Source: Cristatella mucedo (taxonomy: Eukaryota; Bryozoa; Phylactolaemata; Cristatellidae). From it: a stretch of DNA of 64,000 nt. The notes below the pieces were generated by a model that saw only the letters and a program-made list of their open reading frames with translations, searched no databases and was not told where the DNA came from. The stretch lies in assembly GCA_009760855.2 (NCBI GenBank), contig WPIO01000017.1, forward strand, positions 6,254,501 to 6,318,500, read 5' to 3'. This document shows positions 31,941 through 42,078 of this stretch, one piece after another (positions within the stretch are counted from its first letter, which is position 1; every line of letters starts with the position of its first letter). The position numbers and the translations under genes were made by a program.

Positions 31941-32897
31941 GGCGATTAAACCTCTTCTAGCCGATAGTGGCACTTCCTGTTCAGCCGTCCTGCGCTGCCG
32001 ATACTCCGGCGCTGCTACTTCTACGGTTTCGTGGCTTTCGCGCGCGCGCGTGCCTACGAGCTCCGAGGGCAGGGCGTCACCCGTGAGCCGACTGCTGCCT
32101 GGGCGCTGATCGTGCGCGGCGGGCGCGAGGCGACGAGCCGAAGGGAGCCCGCAAGGCGGCTGCATGCGGCGGCAAGTCTATAGAGATGGATGCCCGAAAA
32201 GAAAAAGGGAGAAAGGAAGAGCGCGCGACGAGAGTTGCAGCAGTTAAAAAGGAAAGGAACAAGCAAACAAGAGCGCTTCCCCCACTCGAAAATCTGGGCA
32301 GCGGCGCTCCGAATCGCTCGCGTCTGCTCGCAACATACTCGCTGCTGCTGCTGACGCCGCTACCCGAGTGCAGCGATCGCAATGCAACGCTGTCGCACGG
32401 AGCGAACGCTGGCCGGCCGCGCGGTCGCCCGGTCGCCCGGCGATCCCTGAGCTGAGAGGCGACTCGGGCGCGCCGACACGCTGCGCAGCGGCGCTCCGGG
32501 CGTCGCAGGCCGAGGCGGAAGGAGCGCTGAAAGGACACGTCGATCGACTCGCTCGCGCGCTGCTATAGTCGCGAAGCGCTCGAGCGGCGACGCTCGGGCT
32601 GCGTCTACGGCCCGAGCGTCGGGACGCGTATCTTGTTGGCGTGCCGCCGCAAGCTCTCCGCTCTGGCGCCGTGTCAGCGAAGCGCCCCATCTTAATCCGC
32701 CGTTTCGAGCAAGCAGCGTCCCGCCGCGGTGCGTTTGCTATCCGACGGGGGCAGCCGTAAGCCGCAAGGCGAGCGAGCACTCGATGCCGCGCGCGCGCTG
32801 GCTGGCGCGCGCTGACCGCGGCGGCGGCTCGGCGATAGCGGCTGGTGCTTAATTTCACTCGATGGTCGAATGCCGAGTTCATGTCGAAGGAATACTA
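31941..32897. other. GC-rich intergenic with a 12-bp hairpin
   Basis: No gene is recognised. A perfect inverted repeat cgacgctcgggc (32588-32599) / gcccgagcgtcg (32610-32621) is present. The long minus-strand frame at 32244-32882 is Arg/Ala-rich without a domain. Confidence 0.55.
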
Positions 32898-33126
32898 CAA
32901 TAATAATAATAGTAATAATGCACTTGATAAAGCGCCCTCAGAGAACTCACTCTCTTTCTAGGCGCTTCTCATTTGCTGCAAAGGGAAACGCGATTGAATG
33001 GTGAGTGGTATTAGGCTTGATAAACATGAATAACATGGTTAGGGGTGATATGCACAGGGTCGGCATGCAAATGTGGTTAGTGGCAGCATGCACAGTGTCA
33101 GCACGCATAAGCACATCAAGGACGAA

Positions 33127-33526
33127 TCACAGGGACCCACTAAATGCTGTCCTAAATAGGTGTGTTTTTAAGTTCTTTTTAAATGTGGTGAAGTCAGGGG
33201 ATGTTCTGACGCAAGTCAGTCGGGAGTGAGTTCCAGGCTTTGGGAGCATACGAACTAAATGCACGGTCTCCAAAGGATTTGAGGTTTCTAAGAGGTATTG
33301 GTAGACTGTTGGATTCCGAAAAGCGGGTGGTACGATGCTTGGCCTGGTTGGGGGAGTAGATCTGAGAGATAGGCTGGAGCCAAGAATGAAGAGACCTAAA
33401 AGTGAGCAAAAAAACCTTGAAATCGATTCGTCGCTTAACTGATAGCCAGTGCAGGTCGGCGAGAAGTGGTGTGATGTGGCAACTGCGACGCTCACGACAG
33501 ACAAGCCTAGCTGCAGAGTTTTGCAC
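33127..33526 (-). pseudogene. LINE B C-terminal region (copy B2), frameshifted
   Basis: The minus-strand block NSAARLVCRERRSCHITPLL, ADLHWLSVKRRIDFKVF and KSFGDRAFSSYAPKAWNSLP matches copy B1. The last segment, KNLKTHLFRTAFSGSL, is in another frame, so one indel separates them. Confidence 0.88.
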
Positions 33527-33529
33527 CAG

Positions 33530-34132
33530 CTATAATCGCCTGATTGCACATGCCGGTAGGCCAGCAAACAGTGAGTTGCAGAAGTCGAGACGGGATGTCA
33601 CGAATGCATGGACCAACTTGGATGTGGTATCCTCATCTAAACAAGCCCGAATTTTAGCAATTTTATGAAGCTGAAAATAGGCAGATTTGACTGTGGAGCT
33701 GATATGGTCGTCTAACGAGAGGTCACTTTGGAACATGACACCTAGATTTCGAGCTGATTCAGCAGGAGATATGCTGGCAGAGCCAATTTTGAGCTTCAGC
33801 CTTTCCAATTTGTGAATCACACTGGGTTTTCCCATAACTAGTAAGTTAGTTTTATCATCGTTTAGTTTTAGAAAATTTGCTGCCATCCATGTGCGGATGT
33901 CATCAATACATGCAGCAAGTGAGTTGAGAGAATTCGAGGTGCTCAAAGGCTGGGAAGGATCAAAGCAAAGGTACAACTGAGTGTCATCCGCATGGAAGTG
34001 AAAGCCTAGATTGTGCTTGGCAATCACATCAGCAAGAGGGAGAGTAGAAGTCGTGAAAAGAACCGGACCTAGCACTAAGCCCTGAGGTACTCCATATTTC
34101 AGAGATACCTCGGAGGATCTTCGTCCATTCAC
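33530..34132 (-). pseudogene. LINE B reverse transcriptase, motif B to thumb (copy B2)
   Basis: A 200-codon open stretch carries YGVPQGLVLGPVLF (motif B), FHADDTQLYL (motif C, with both aspartates; His replaces the usual Tyr), [17 protein letters not shown] and SRLDFCNSLFAGLPACAIRRL. The N-terminal palm is absent because the element is 5'-truncated. Confidence 0.92.
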
Positions 34133-34180
34133 GTCAATACTCTGGAGTCTCCCACTGAGATAGGACCTGAACCATTGCAG

Positions 34181-34696
34181 ATTTTATTTAGCCGTAGTTT
34201 CCTCAACTGAGGCAAGTACCGTCTTAGAATTCGGAAATCAAACTTAGTACCTAAGGATGCCTTTTTCACGAGCCCCTATGTCGCGTGCAAATCACTTGCC
34301 TTTCGATTTGATTTGAGTGCGAATGCGTCGAGTGCTCTTCGCCAGTCTCTCCTGACTCTCGCAGGGCAAAGTGGCTAGGTAGCACTTGCTCAAAGCTCAC
34401 GCACCGCGTTCTAGTTGTCGCGAAGGCCGCAGGTTGCGGCTACTACTCGCAAGATATGCAAAAGACTTGCGCGAGCTTAGTTGAGGGTAGCGTAGCCAAG
34501 TTCATCTACGCGCATTATTATTATCATGCTCATGCTGCCGAAAGCCCTCTGCACTTGTGCAGCTCGCTAACAGCAGGTGCTTGCTGCTTATGGAGCTCAG
34601 CGGCGGCTTCTTCGTCGGTCGTCCCCTTCGAGCATCACTTAGCGGTTCCGATGCTCGCTTTCAGCTCCCTTCATTCTCTCGCTGCGGTCTAACTAT

Positions 34697-34702
<6 letters not shown>
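34181..34702. other. Intergenic, no gene recognised
   Basis: Mixed composition with no domain-bearing frame. A GCTGCTT-rich patch lies near 34575-34612. Confidence 0.5.
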
Positions 34703-34786
<84 letters not shown>

Positions 34787-34804
34787 GTGTATATATATAT
34801 ATAA
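34703..34804 (+). repeat. CT then TA compound microsatellite
   Basis: A CT run (34703-34740) leads directly into TA with CATACATA and GTGT interruptions to 34804. It adjoins, and partly forms the tail of, the S2 SINE copy. Confidence 0.96.
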
Positions 34805-34930
34805 ATCATTTGCATAGCGCCCCAAGAGAACTTCAGGCGCTTCACATATGGGACTCGAGACTCGAGGACTCGAGCCCACGAGGACCTCAGCAAGGCCTTG
34901 TTAGGAGCGAGCATCTATAGCGCTGGACCA
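34790..34930 (-). mobile_element. SINE family S2 copy c (clearest copy)
   Basis: On the minus strand the head has a possible A-box (TGGTCCAGCGCTATAGA) and a B-box-like GGGCTCGAGTCC. It then has TGTGAAGCGCCTGAAGTTC and TCTTGGGGCGCTATGC before a TA tail. The latter blocks parallel the 3' UTR of LINE B (tgtaaagcgctt, aagttctctgagggcgct). A short ctcgag triplication sits after the B-box. Confidence 0.65.
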
Positions 34931-36107
34931 AACCGGCTCTTATATTCGGTTGGCTGACCGTCGGTGTTTTCGCATTCTTTTTCAATAAACTCTCTCCGCG
35001 ATAAGAAAAAACGCCGCGCTCAGGATCTGAGCTCGGCGCTCCGGCGGCTGGCGATAGCGGAGCCGGACGCTCCGCGCGCGCCAAGCTCGCCGAGCGATTC
35101 CGCCGCCTTAGCAGCGGGTCGCACGTCGGGGCGCACGCTCGCGGCTCTGGCGGTGGCAGCGGCTGCGCGCACGAGGCAGCGGCAGGCAGCGACGGCAGCA
35201 GCCTTCCGGTGGCCGCTCGCGGCTCCGGAGCTTCCGGCTCACAGGAAGCGCTTCGATCACTTCTCGATCGCTGGCTCGACCGCTCAATGGGTGGCGGCTC
35301 GTTTGGGAGCCGCCGCCCGCTGGCCTCGTTCGTGGCCCGTCCTGTCTTGTCCTGACGTTTGACGGCCCGTCGCTCATCAAGAAAAAAGGGCTCCCACGGT
35401 GCCGAAGACGGGCAAGCCCGACCTTCTCGCTTAACGCGGACGGAGCGCGTGCGAAGGTTGGCGGGGATGAGGCAGCCCCGGATGGCCCGGCGGCCGCGTT
35501 CGCCGCCGGCCGCGGCGGCCCTTGACGCGCGTCGCCGAGGCAACCGTAGTGGCGCCGCGCGCACACGTCGGCGCCGCCGTGCGGCGAGCGTCCAGCTCGC
35601 GTCGCGGCGAGCGAGAGGCGGCAAACAATGGCCGCTTCCTCGCAAGGTCGACTAATGAGCGCGGCAACAGTCAGTTCACGCTTCGCAGACAATGATCCAT
35701 CGACGAATGTATGCTAGCGCGACAATCAATCGGGCGTTTAATTAGATTATACCGAGCGCAGATTCGCAAAGGGCTGCCGTGTCTCTGGATCGATTCCCGG
35801 ATCTATGTCTGCCAGGCGTCGCCTGCGCCTGGAATGCGGCCGGACGATTCGGTGCAGATCGCTGTCGGCTTGTACGGCGACGGCCGCCCGCCCCGCCGCC
35901 GCCGCCGTCCAGCAGCGCTCGCACTCCTGCCGCACGTGGCTGCGGCTCTGCGCCGCCGAGGCAGCTGGGTGGCCCCGCGCGCACGACGGCTGACGATGCC
36001 GTCGGCGCTGCGCAAAAGTCTTGGATGGTTGTCTCCCGCTGGTCGTTACGCGCTCGCGTCCTTTTCTTTTGAGTTCGAGTGAGTCAAAGCTTTTCGACCT
36101 TCGCTTC
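34931..36107. other. GC-rich intergenic, no gene recognised
   Basis: Long overlapping frames on both strands (for example the minus strand at 34887-35645) are Arg/Ala/Pro-rich with no domain. Confidence 0.5.
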
Positions 36108-36480
36108 GACCAAGTTTTTACTCTGACGCACAATGTCTGCCACGGGTTGGCTCTTTCATGGCTGCCGAATTGCTGCGGCATCGGCCTCGTGCCCGCACGT
36201 CATTCCAGAACGATATATTAGCTATGCCGGTCCATACCTAATGGCGTGCTGCGACAGAAGCTTTAGCTCCGCTGGCCCTTAACTGTGGAACGCACCTCCA
36301 CAATTCTTACTCAAAGATATTTGTTTTTTTTTCCTGCTACTGACTCTAGCGTATCCTTTCCGCCCATCCTGCGCTGGCTGCAGCTTCCGTGCCGCTTGCA
36401 CGACAGTCCTGCTGAGCTGCAGCTGCTCTCGGTCTCTCTGCCGCTTGAGGAGGAGCCATTGGTTACCGGAAGCTCTCCGA
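36108..36480 (+). mobile_element. LINE family A degenerate fragment
   Basis: The fragment aligns with A1 from about 1447 to 1820: actctgacgcacaatgtctg, gacagaagctttagctccgc, ctgtggaacgcacctccaca, attcttactcaaagatat, and a 3' UTR-like part to about 36480. It has many substitutions and deletions, so it is much older than the copy at 37105. Confidence 0.75.
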
Positions 36481-37014
36481 AAGCCGCGTTTAGAGCTTTC
36501 GGGGCTCAGCCTCCCCCAGCGCAGCCCGACGCCCAGCGACGACCTCGATCTCGCGGCGTCTCGCTGCGGAGTGGCTGCGAGAGGAGATCCGAGCGGAGCG
36601 AACCGCGCCCTCCCGCCCCCCCTGAGCACAGTCCGTCCACGGCGGTCGCCTGGACGACGGCTTCTTGCTGGCGCCGTCCGATTGCCCTATTGGTTCTCGA
36701 AAGCCTAAGCACTTTTTTTTCGCATCCACCGTCTGCTGTCGTTGATTCGTGTTTCTCCGTCGCCGCAAAATGCTCTAGACTTTATCCGAAATCCTGATTT
36801 GCTAGCAGAATCTAGCGGGAGAGAGAGAGAGAGAGCCGCTCTCTGTCGCCAACAACGAGAGCCAGAGGCGATCGGCTGCGCCGCGCTGCGAAAACTGAGT
36901 TAACTCGCGAATCGGACAAGGCCAAGGGTCAGGCCATGGCGGCAGGCAGCGGCAGAGAGCGGGCGACCCGTAGCTGCTAGGCTTGACCTAAAGCTTACGA
37001 AGCGCCTTCTACTC
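36481..37014. other. Intergenic, no gene recognised
   Basis: GC-rich with an 8-nt T run (36713) and a short GA run (36820-36834). Nothing coding is supported. Confidence 0.5.
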
Positions 37015-38140
37015 ACCTGCTGCCGACTGTGGCACATTCTTTCCAGCCTTCCCGAGCTGCTACTTTTGTACTACTCACTACCTCAACTGCTCTCCTGAAT
37101 GAGCAATACTGACACCCTAAGCATGTGACTGGATTAAAAGGCTTCGCTTTTCGAATAGGTGATGCTGTTGTGCGACCATCACCACGTGCTCGAAATTTAG
37201 GTGTCGTTTTCGACAGCTGCCTCAATTTTAAAAGCTTCATTCAGAAGACTGCTTCTACAGCTAGCCATCATGTCCGATCTCTATCCAAGATTAGGAACTG
37301 TCTCCCACAGTTGCGTGTAAAAAATTTAACTAGCTCTTTAGTTCTGTCTCGGCTTGATTATTGTAATTCCCTTTTGGCTGGGCTACCAAAGAAAGCAACT
37401 AGGTCACTGCAGTTGACTATGAATATGGCTGCAAGGCTAGTCTTCAAGTCCCAGAGGTTTGACCACGTGTCACCTTTGCTGAAAGAGCTAGGATGGATGC
37501 CGGTTGAGCAACGGATACAGAGCAAAGTTCTTACGCTGACCCACAAGGCCCGCCACGGCTTGGCTCCTTCGTACCTTGCTGAACTGGTGCACCAGTTTCA
37601 GCCTCTTCGCGCCCTCAGGTCCTGTGTGGACAATAAATTAGCTGTTCCATTCCTCCACTTAAAGACCGTTGGTGACAGAAGCTTTAGCTCTGCAGGTCCT
37701 AGACTGTGGAACTCGCTTCCACAATTCTTATGCAACGACAACTACTCTTCTGCTGCCGACTATGGCTCATCTTTTTCAGTGGTTCTGAGCTGCTACTTCC
37801 ATGCTACTCACTACCTCAACTCTCCTGACTGCTATGCTTCCCACTTTCTCTCTGTTGCGTCAGACGAAGTCTGATGGCTACCGAATGCGTACCGAAAGGT
37901 GCTTAGGCTGTGAGTTCGCTATACAAAACACCCACATGGTCTTTATGACTATGTGGAGTTACAGACGGAGATACATTACATTACATTCTCACTTTCTCTT
38001 TGTTACTTAAGATGAAGTCTGATGGCTACCGAATGCATACCGAGAGCCTCTTAGGCTGTAAGTGGGCAATAGAAACCCCTCATGCCACAGTCTGCGGGCT
38101 TCGTGGAGTGACAGAGGGAGAGATACATTACAGAGTTACA
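37015..38140 (+). mobile_element. Three-piece array of LINE family A 3' fragments
   Basis: Piece 1 (about 37015-37098) is a 3' segment of A1 (ctgctgccgactgtggcaca, ctactcactacctcaactgc). Piece 2 (about 37105-37985) is the C-terminal coding region plus 3' UTR, ending in attacattacatt. Piece 3 (about 37986-38140) is a second 3' UTR (ctttctctttgttacttaag, tctgatggctaccgaatgc), ending gatacattacagagttaca. All are in one orientation, so repeated insertion at the same site or duplication are both possible. Confidence 0.88.
37125..37874 (+). pseudogene. LINE A C-terminal region, open fragment
   Basis: 249 codons are open: GVVFDSCLNFKSFIQKTAS, SRLDYCNSLLAGLPKKATRS, LLKELGWMPVEQRIQSKVL, DRSFSSAGPRLWNSLPQF. 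The RT palm is missing because piece 2 is 5'-truncated. It is the best preserved family A fragment for this part of the protein. Confidence 0.9.
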
Positions 38141-38894
38141 TCTAGTCTCCTCGTTTTGGTCGCGCTCACCCTAGGTTTTGGCGCCCAGTTAGTACACCCG
38201 ATCTCCGCCCCTCATTGCAAAAGTCACCTGGCTAAGAAAAGCCTCGCCACCTACCCAAGGTCATCTACCCAAGCAGCCGCAGCCTAATGGCCTCCTCAAA
38301 TTCAGCAGATAAACAGACCCGCCAGTGCTGTGCCGCCGGTGCGGTCGTGCCAGTACTGTGCCACCGGTGCGGCCGACCTCACTCAAGGAAAAGCGGCTTC
38401 GAAGAAGAGTCGGACGATCTTCCTAATTAAAAATGGTTTAGAGTCTCGGAAGTTGTTGAACAGCTCGTAGCAGGCCTGTTCATGAGGGCCGTGTCGCATG
38501 CAGCGCTCGTTTTCTCGACTGGAAGAGCACAAAAGCGTGGGCTCGATATATCCCGCCCCCCCCAGGGTGGCGTGGGGGCTTGTACTACGGAAATTAGTTG
38601 AATTCGACAAGCCGAATAGGGAGTTTACTTACTTTCACCTAACGGAACCAAAGGCGCGGCAGTGGCGTCGCCAGCGGGCAGCCGGCCCAAGAGAGTCCCG
38701 GCGTAGCTGGAGACAGACGGACGGAGAACACGTCTCACACGTCTTGCTAAGCGTGGCCCATGGGCACAGTACCGGTCGCCCCTACGGGGGGGGGGGCCCG
38801 CTAGGTGGCAGTGTTTTGAGGGGCTCCATTACCTCTAAACGGGTGCACCGCGAACGTGGCCTTACACACGAGGCATGCTTACGGGCAGGCTGAT
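38141..38894. other. Intergenic, unrecognised short frames
   Basis: A minus-strand frame at 38383-38610 and a plus-strand frame at 38498-38893 overlap; I recognise neither. G and C runs occur at 38787-38797 and 38550-38562. No repeat family is assigned. Confidence 0.45.
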
Positions 38895-39065
38895 CTAACA
38901 ACCTTATTTACAGTATATAGCGGCAGAAGAGCCTTCACGGCTATCATCGCTGCTTGCAGTGGACAATGAAGAATCACCCCACTGTAGGATTCGAACCCAC
39001 GACCTGGGTCGTGAAGAGCGAGCACCTTACTACTGGGCAAAAGCCCAGGGGCCGTGTATCGCCCA
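38895..39065 (-). mobile_element. tRNA-derived SINE, family S1 copy c
   Basis: On the plus strand: ttatttacagtatatagc, the body ggcagaagagccttcacggc, cttgcagtggacaatgaag, and the B-box ggattcgaacc at 38987-38997. A head then follows with gaccttgggtcgtgaag-like sequence to about 39065. The minus strand gives a tRNA-like head with GGTTCGAATCC. Confidence 0.8.
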
Positions 39066-40794
39066 AGGTGCGACTGCGACGTGACGAGATCGCAGCTGAT
39101 CGTAGGGGATCGAAGCGGCTTCTCGATCTCGGTTTTTCTTCCGACGCCGCTCACTCTGTCCTCCGAGCTCGGCATCGGCTGTTGGGCCTTCACGCCGGCC
39201 TCCAGTGCTTGAAAGGGCAGGGCAACGAGGGAGAGAGAGAGAGCACTGCCTCGCCTCTCCAGCCGCCACCCCGTCTAGCGAGGGTCGTCCGCTCCCCTAA
39301 GACTGGGCGCGGGCGAGTCAACGAGTCAAGAATGCTGTCGCTGCAAGGAATGCTGTCGCTGTGCGAACATTGCGTCCGTTAATAGCTTTGCGGCGCCTGA
39401 CTTCCGACGACAGTTCGTCGAGGACCGATGCACCGCCGCCGCCGCGAAAGGACGGTGAAGGGCTCGGATTCTTCAGCTCGGAGCTCCGCCATCGGAGCAC
39501 CGAAAGATTCACCCCTGGCTGCTGCAGACATCTGAGCCCCCAAAAGGCTGCGAGTATTGAAAGATGGGGAATCGCTTGGTGACTAAAGCTGGTCCCATCA
39601 GAGGCCGGCGCCTTTCGGAGGGCGGTGAGTCACCGGAGCGCCCGACGAGCGCGGTCGGTGGCTTTGAAATGCGATAGCCGTAGCCACCAGAGTTCTTCGT
39701 CCCGGAGATCAATGGTACGAGCAGGATGTGGGAGTCATACTCGAGCCAAGAGCCAAAAGAAACAGTCATTTCTTTGTGGGCAACCTCGCATGCCAAGATA
39801 TAAATCTATTTAACCGGTTAACAGCAGCCTGTCCCTATACCTAAGTGCACATCCCTGCATGTGTGTGTGCGCGCGTGCATAAGCAGGCGTGCATGCGCTA
39901 GCATGTGTGCATGTGATGTACAATTTGTACACACATGCGTATGTAGTTGATCGATAGGCTCTACACGAGTGGCGGAGAAAAGTAACGTGAGGAGCGATGC
40001 GTCTAGGGGGCATTCGAAGGAAAGCCACGGGAACAAGTTGTAATGGGCATATACGTGGCGGTCATTACAACGCCTGCGCGCGCCCCGATCGCCCGCGTAA
40101 TCGATGGTGCAAGAGCCTGCGGTGGCACACCGAACCGAACAGTGCCTCGTGCATGCAGCCGATCGCGCCCGTGCTAGCGAGAGGGTCACAGCTGCTAGAC
40201 GTGTCTCAATTTTTGTCGCCGAAATATAAGGGTATGCCGAGGTGCCACATTGCGACACTTTATCGCCGTTCGCTTGACTTAGGGTCTGTTTTAGATTGAA
40301 TTTGGCTGCCGGTCTGGCATTGGGTAGTTGCAAGCGAAAAAGTGCTAGCTAGCGACTGCCCCCCCCCCCGCCCGCTGGATCAGGATCTGTCAGGAAATCT
40401 TCGAGTCGAGCGAAGCAATGTGAGCGGCCCCAGCAAAGACAAGTCACAAAGCTACTGTCCAGTGCTTGGGAAACGTCAACGAGCCAAATATTGTCGCGGA
40501 TCATCGATATTTCAAGCGCTAATGAAGCACCGGCGGCGGCAGCTCGACGTTGTCGAGTCCCAGGGTACTGGCACCGGAGCGAGAGGATCCAGAGGACTCG
40601 GATCTCGGATTGCTGCAGGCTGCAAGTACCTACGACGAGGCCGGTGTGCAGCCAAATATGTAGGAGCGTGGCGGATTCTTTAGGACGCACATTTCAACTT
40701 TAATACTCGATGGATCATTCTTTTTTGTGCATGATTTTGAGCAAGTCAATGAAGTGGAACTACTTTATCTTAACAAAAGAACGACTGGGTCCGT
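39066..40794. other. Intergenic, no gene recognised
   Basis: Mixed composition. It includes a TGTG/GCGC-type patch at 39857-39915, a 10-nt C run at 40360-40369 and GC-to-AT decline toward 40700. Short frames have no domain. Confidence 0.5.
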
Positions 40795-40965
40795 GTGGAC
40801 CTGCCTTCGTGTGCTTTTGAGTGCTGATGCTGTGCATGTCATCAACTAACCATACATTGACATGCTTCCTTTGCAGCACATGTAAAGTGCTCAGACAGAA
40901 ATTTATTTCTCCGATAGTTGTATACACATTCATTTATATTATGATCACTATTTTTGTTATTACAG
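40795..40965 (+). mobile_element. LINE family B 3' UTR relic
   Basis: The relic retains gtgcttttgagtgctgatgc, tgtgcatgtcatcaactaac and gcacatgtaaagtgctcagac, in the order seen in the family B 3' UTR. The coding region and a clear ATT tail are missing. Confidence 0.6.
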
Positions 40966-41199
40966 ATGGTTGGCTTTTAACCGCGTTGGTCCACGTGTGA
41001 CTCGCTTCGACCAGGTGATGCTGTGGGATACTACTATGGATTTCCACTAGCTGCAGACTGATCCTGGTGCAGTGCAGATCCGACAATAGGCCATTAGGAG
41101 CACGAGTATCTCGCGCGCACTCACTTACTTAAGTAATAGCGAAGTAGCCGAAGAGAGTAGGGAGTACAAGGGTAGCGAACAAGATGACAAACTCTTGCT

Positions 41200-42078
41200 G
41201 GAAAACCTAAAATCGGCTTAAAATCGGCTCGGCCGGCCGGCATATCTCCTGTTGAATTTGCACGAAATCTAGGTGCCCTCGCCAGAAGTGACGTTTCACT
41301 AGACGAAAACATCAGCTCCACAGTCAAGTCTGCCTACGTTCAGCTGCATAACATTGCTAAAGTTTGGGCTTGCTTTGACAGGATACTACATTAAATTGGC
41401 CCGTGCATTTGTGACATCCGGTCTCGACTCGACGTGTAATTCACTGGTAGCTGGTCTGCTGTGCAATCAGGTGCTTACAGTTCGTGCAAAACTCTGCAGC
41501 TAGGCTTGTTTGTCATGAGTGTAGCAGTTGCCACATCGCACCGCTTCTCGCCGACCTGCACTGGCTGCCAGTCAAGCAACGCATCGACTTCAAGCTTTCG
41601 TCGCTCACTTTTAGGTCTCTTCATCCTTTGGCTCCAGCCAACCAATCAGATCTACTCCCCCACCAGGCTAGGCATCGTACCACCAGCTTTTCTGAATCAA
41701 ACCGTTTAGCTGCACCTCGTACGAACCTCAAATCCTGTCGGGACCGTGCCTTTAGTTAGTACGCTTCCAAAGCCCGGAACTCACTTCCGACTGGCGTCAC
41801 GACATCCACGGATTTCACTATATTTAAAAAGAAGCTGAAAACGCGTCTATTTATCGCAGCATTTAGTGGGTCCACGCGATTCGTCCTTTGTGTGCTTACG
41901 CGTGCTGACACTATGCGTGCTGCCACTAATCATATTTGCATGCTGACCCTGTGCATATCTCCTCTAACCATGTTATGCTTGATTAAATTGATCGTGCTTC
42001 ATTTGAAGCAAATGTAAAGTGCCTATTAAGAGATAGAGTTCTCTGCTGGCTCTATACAAATGTCTTTATTATTACTAC
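41200..42078 (+). mobile_element. LINE family B copy, degenerate
   Basis: The match begins near gcatatctcctgttgaatttg with RT thumb sequence (AGGTGCCCTCGCCAGAAG) and passes the C-terminal block (ctcgccgacctgcactggct, ccgactggcgtcacgacatc). It reaches the 3' UTR (gcaaatgtaaagtgcctatt) and a short ATT tail at about 42066-42076. Several frame breaks are present; the longest open fragments lie at 41461-41760. Confidence 0.85.

Larger units (their letters stand above)
32898..34180 (-). mobile_element. LINE family B copy B2, 5'-truncated
   Basis: The ATT tail is at 32898-32920 on the plus strand (as AAT units), followed by the complement of the family 3' UTR (gcacttgataaagcgccctc). The copy runs to about 34180, where the match ends inside the RT upstream of motif B. 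It has a moderately intact RT C-terminal half with a few frame breaks. Confidence 0.93.
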
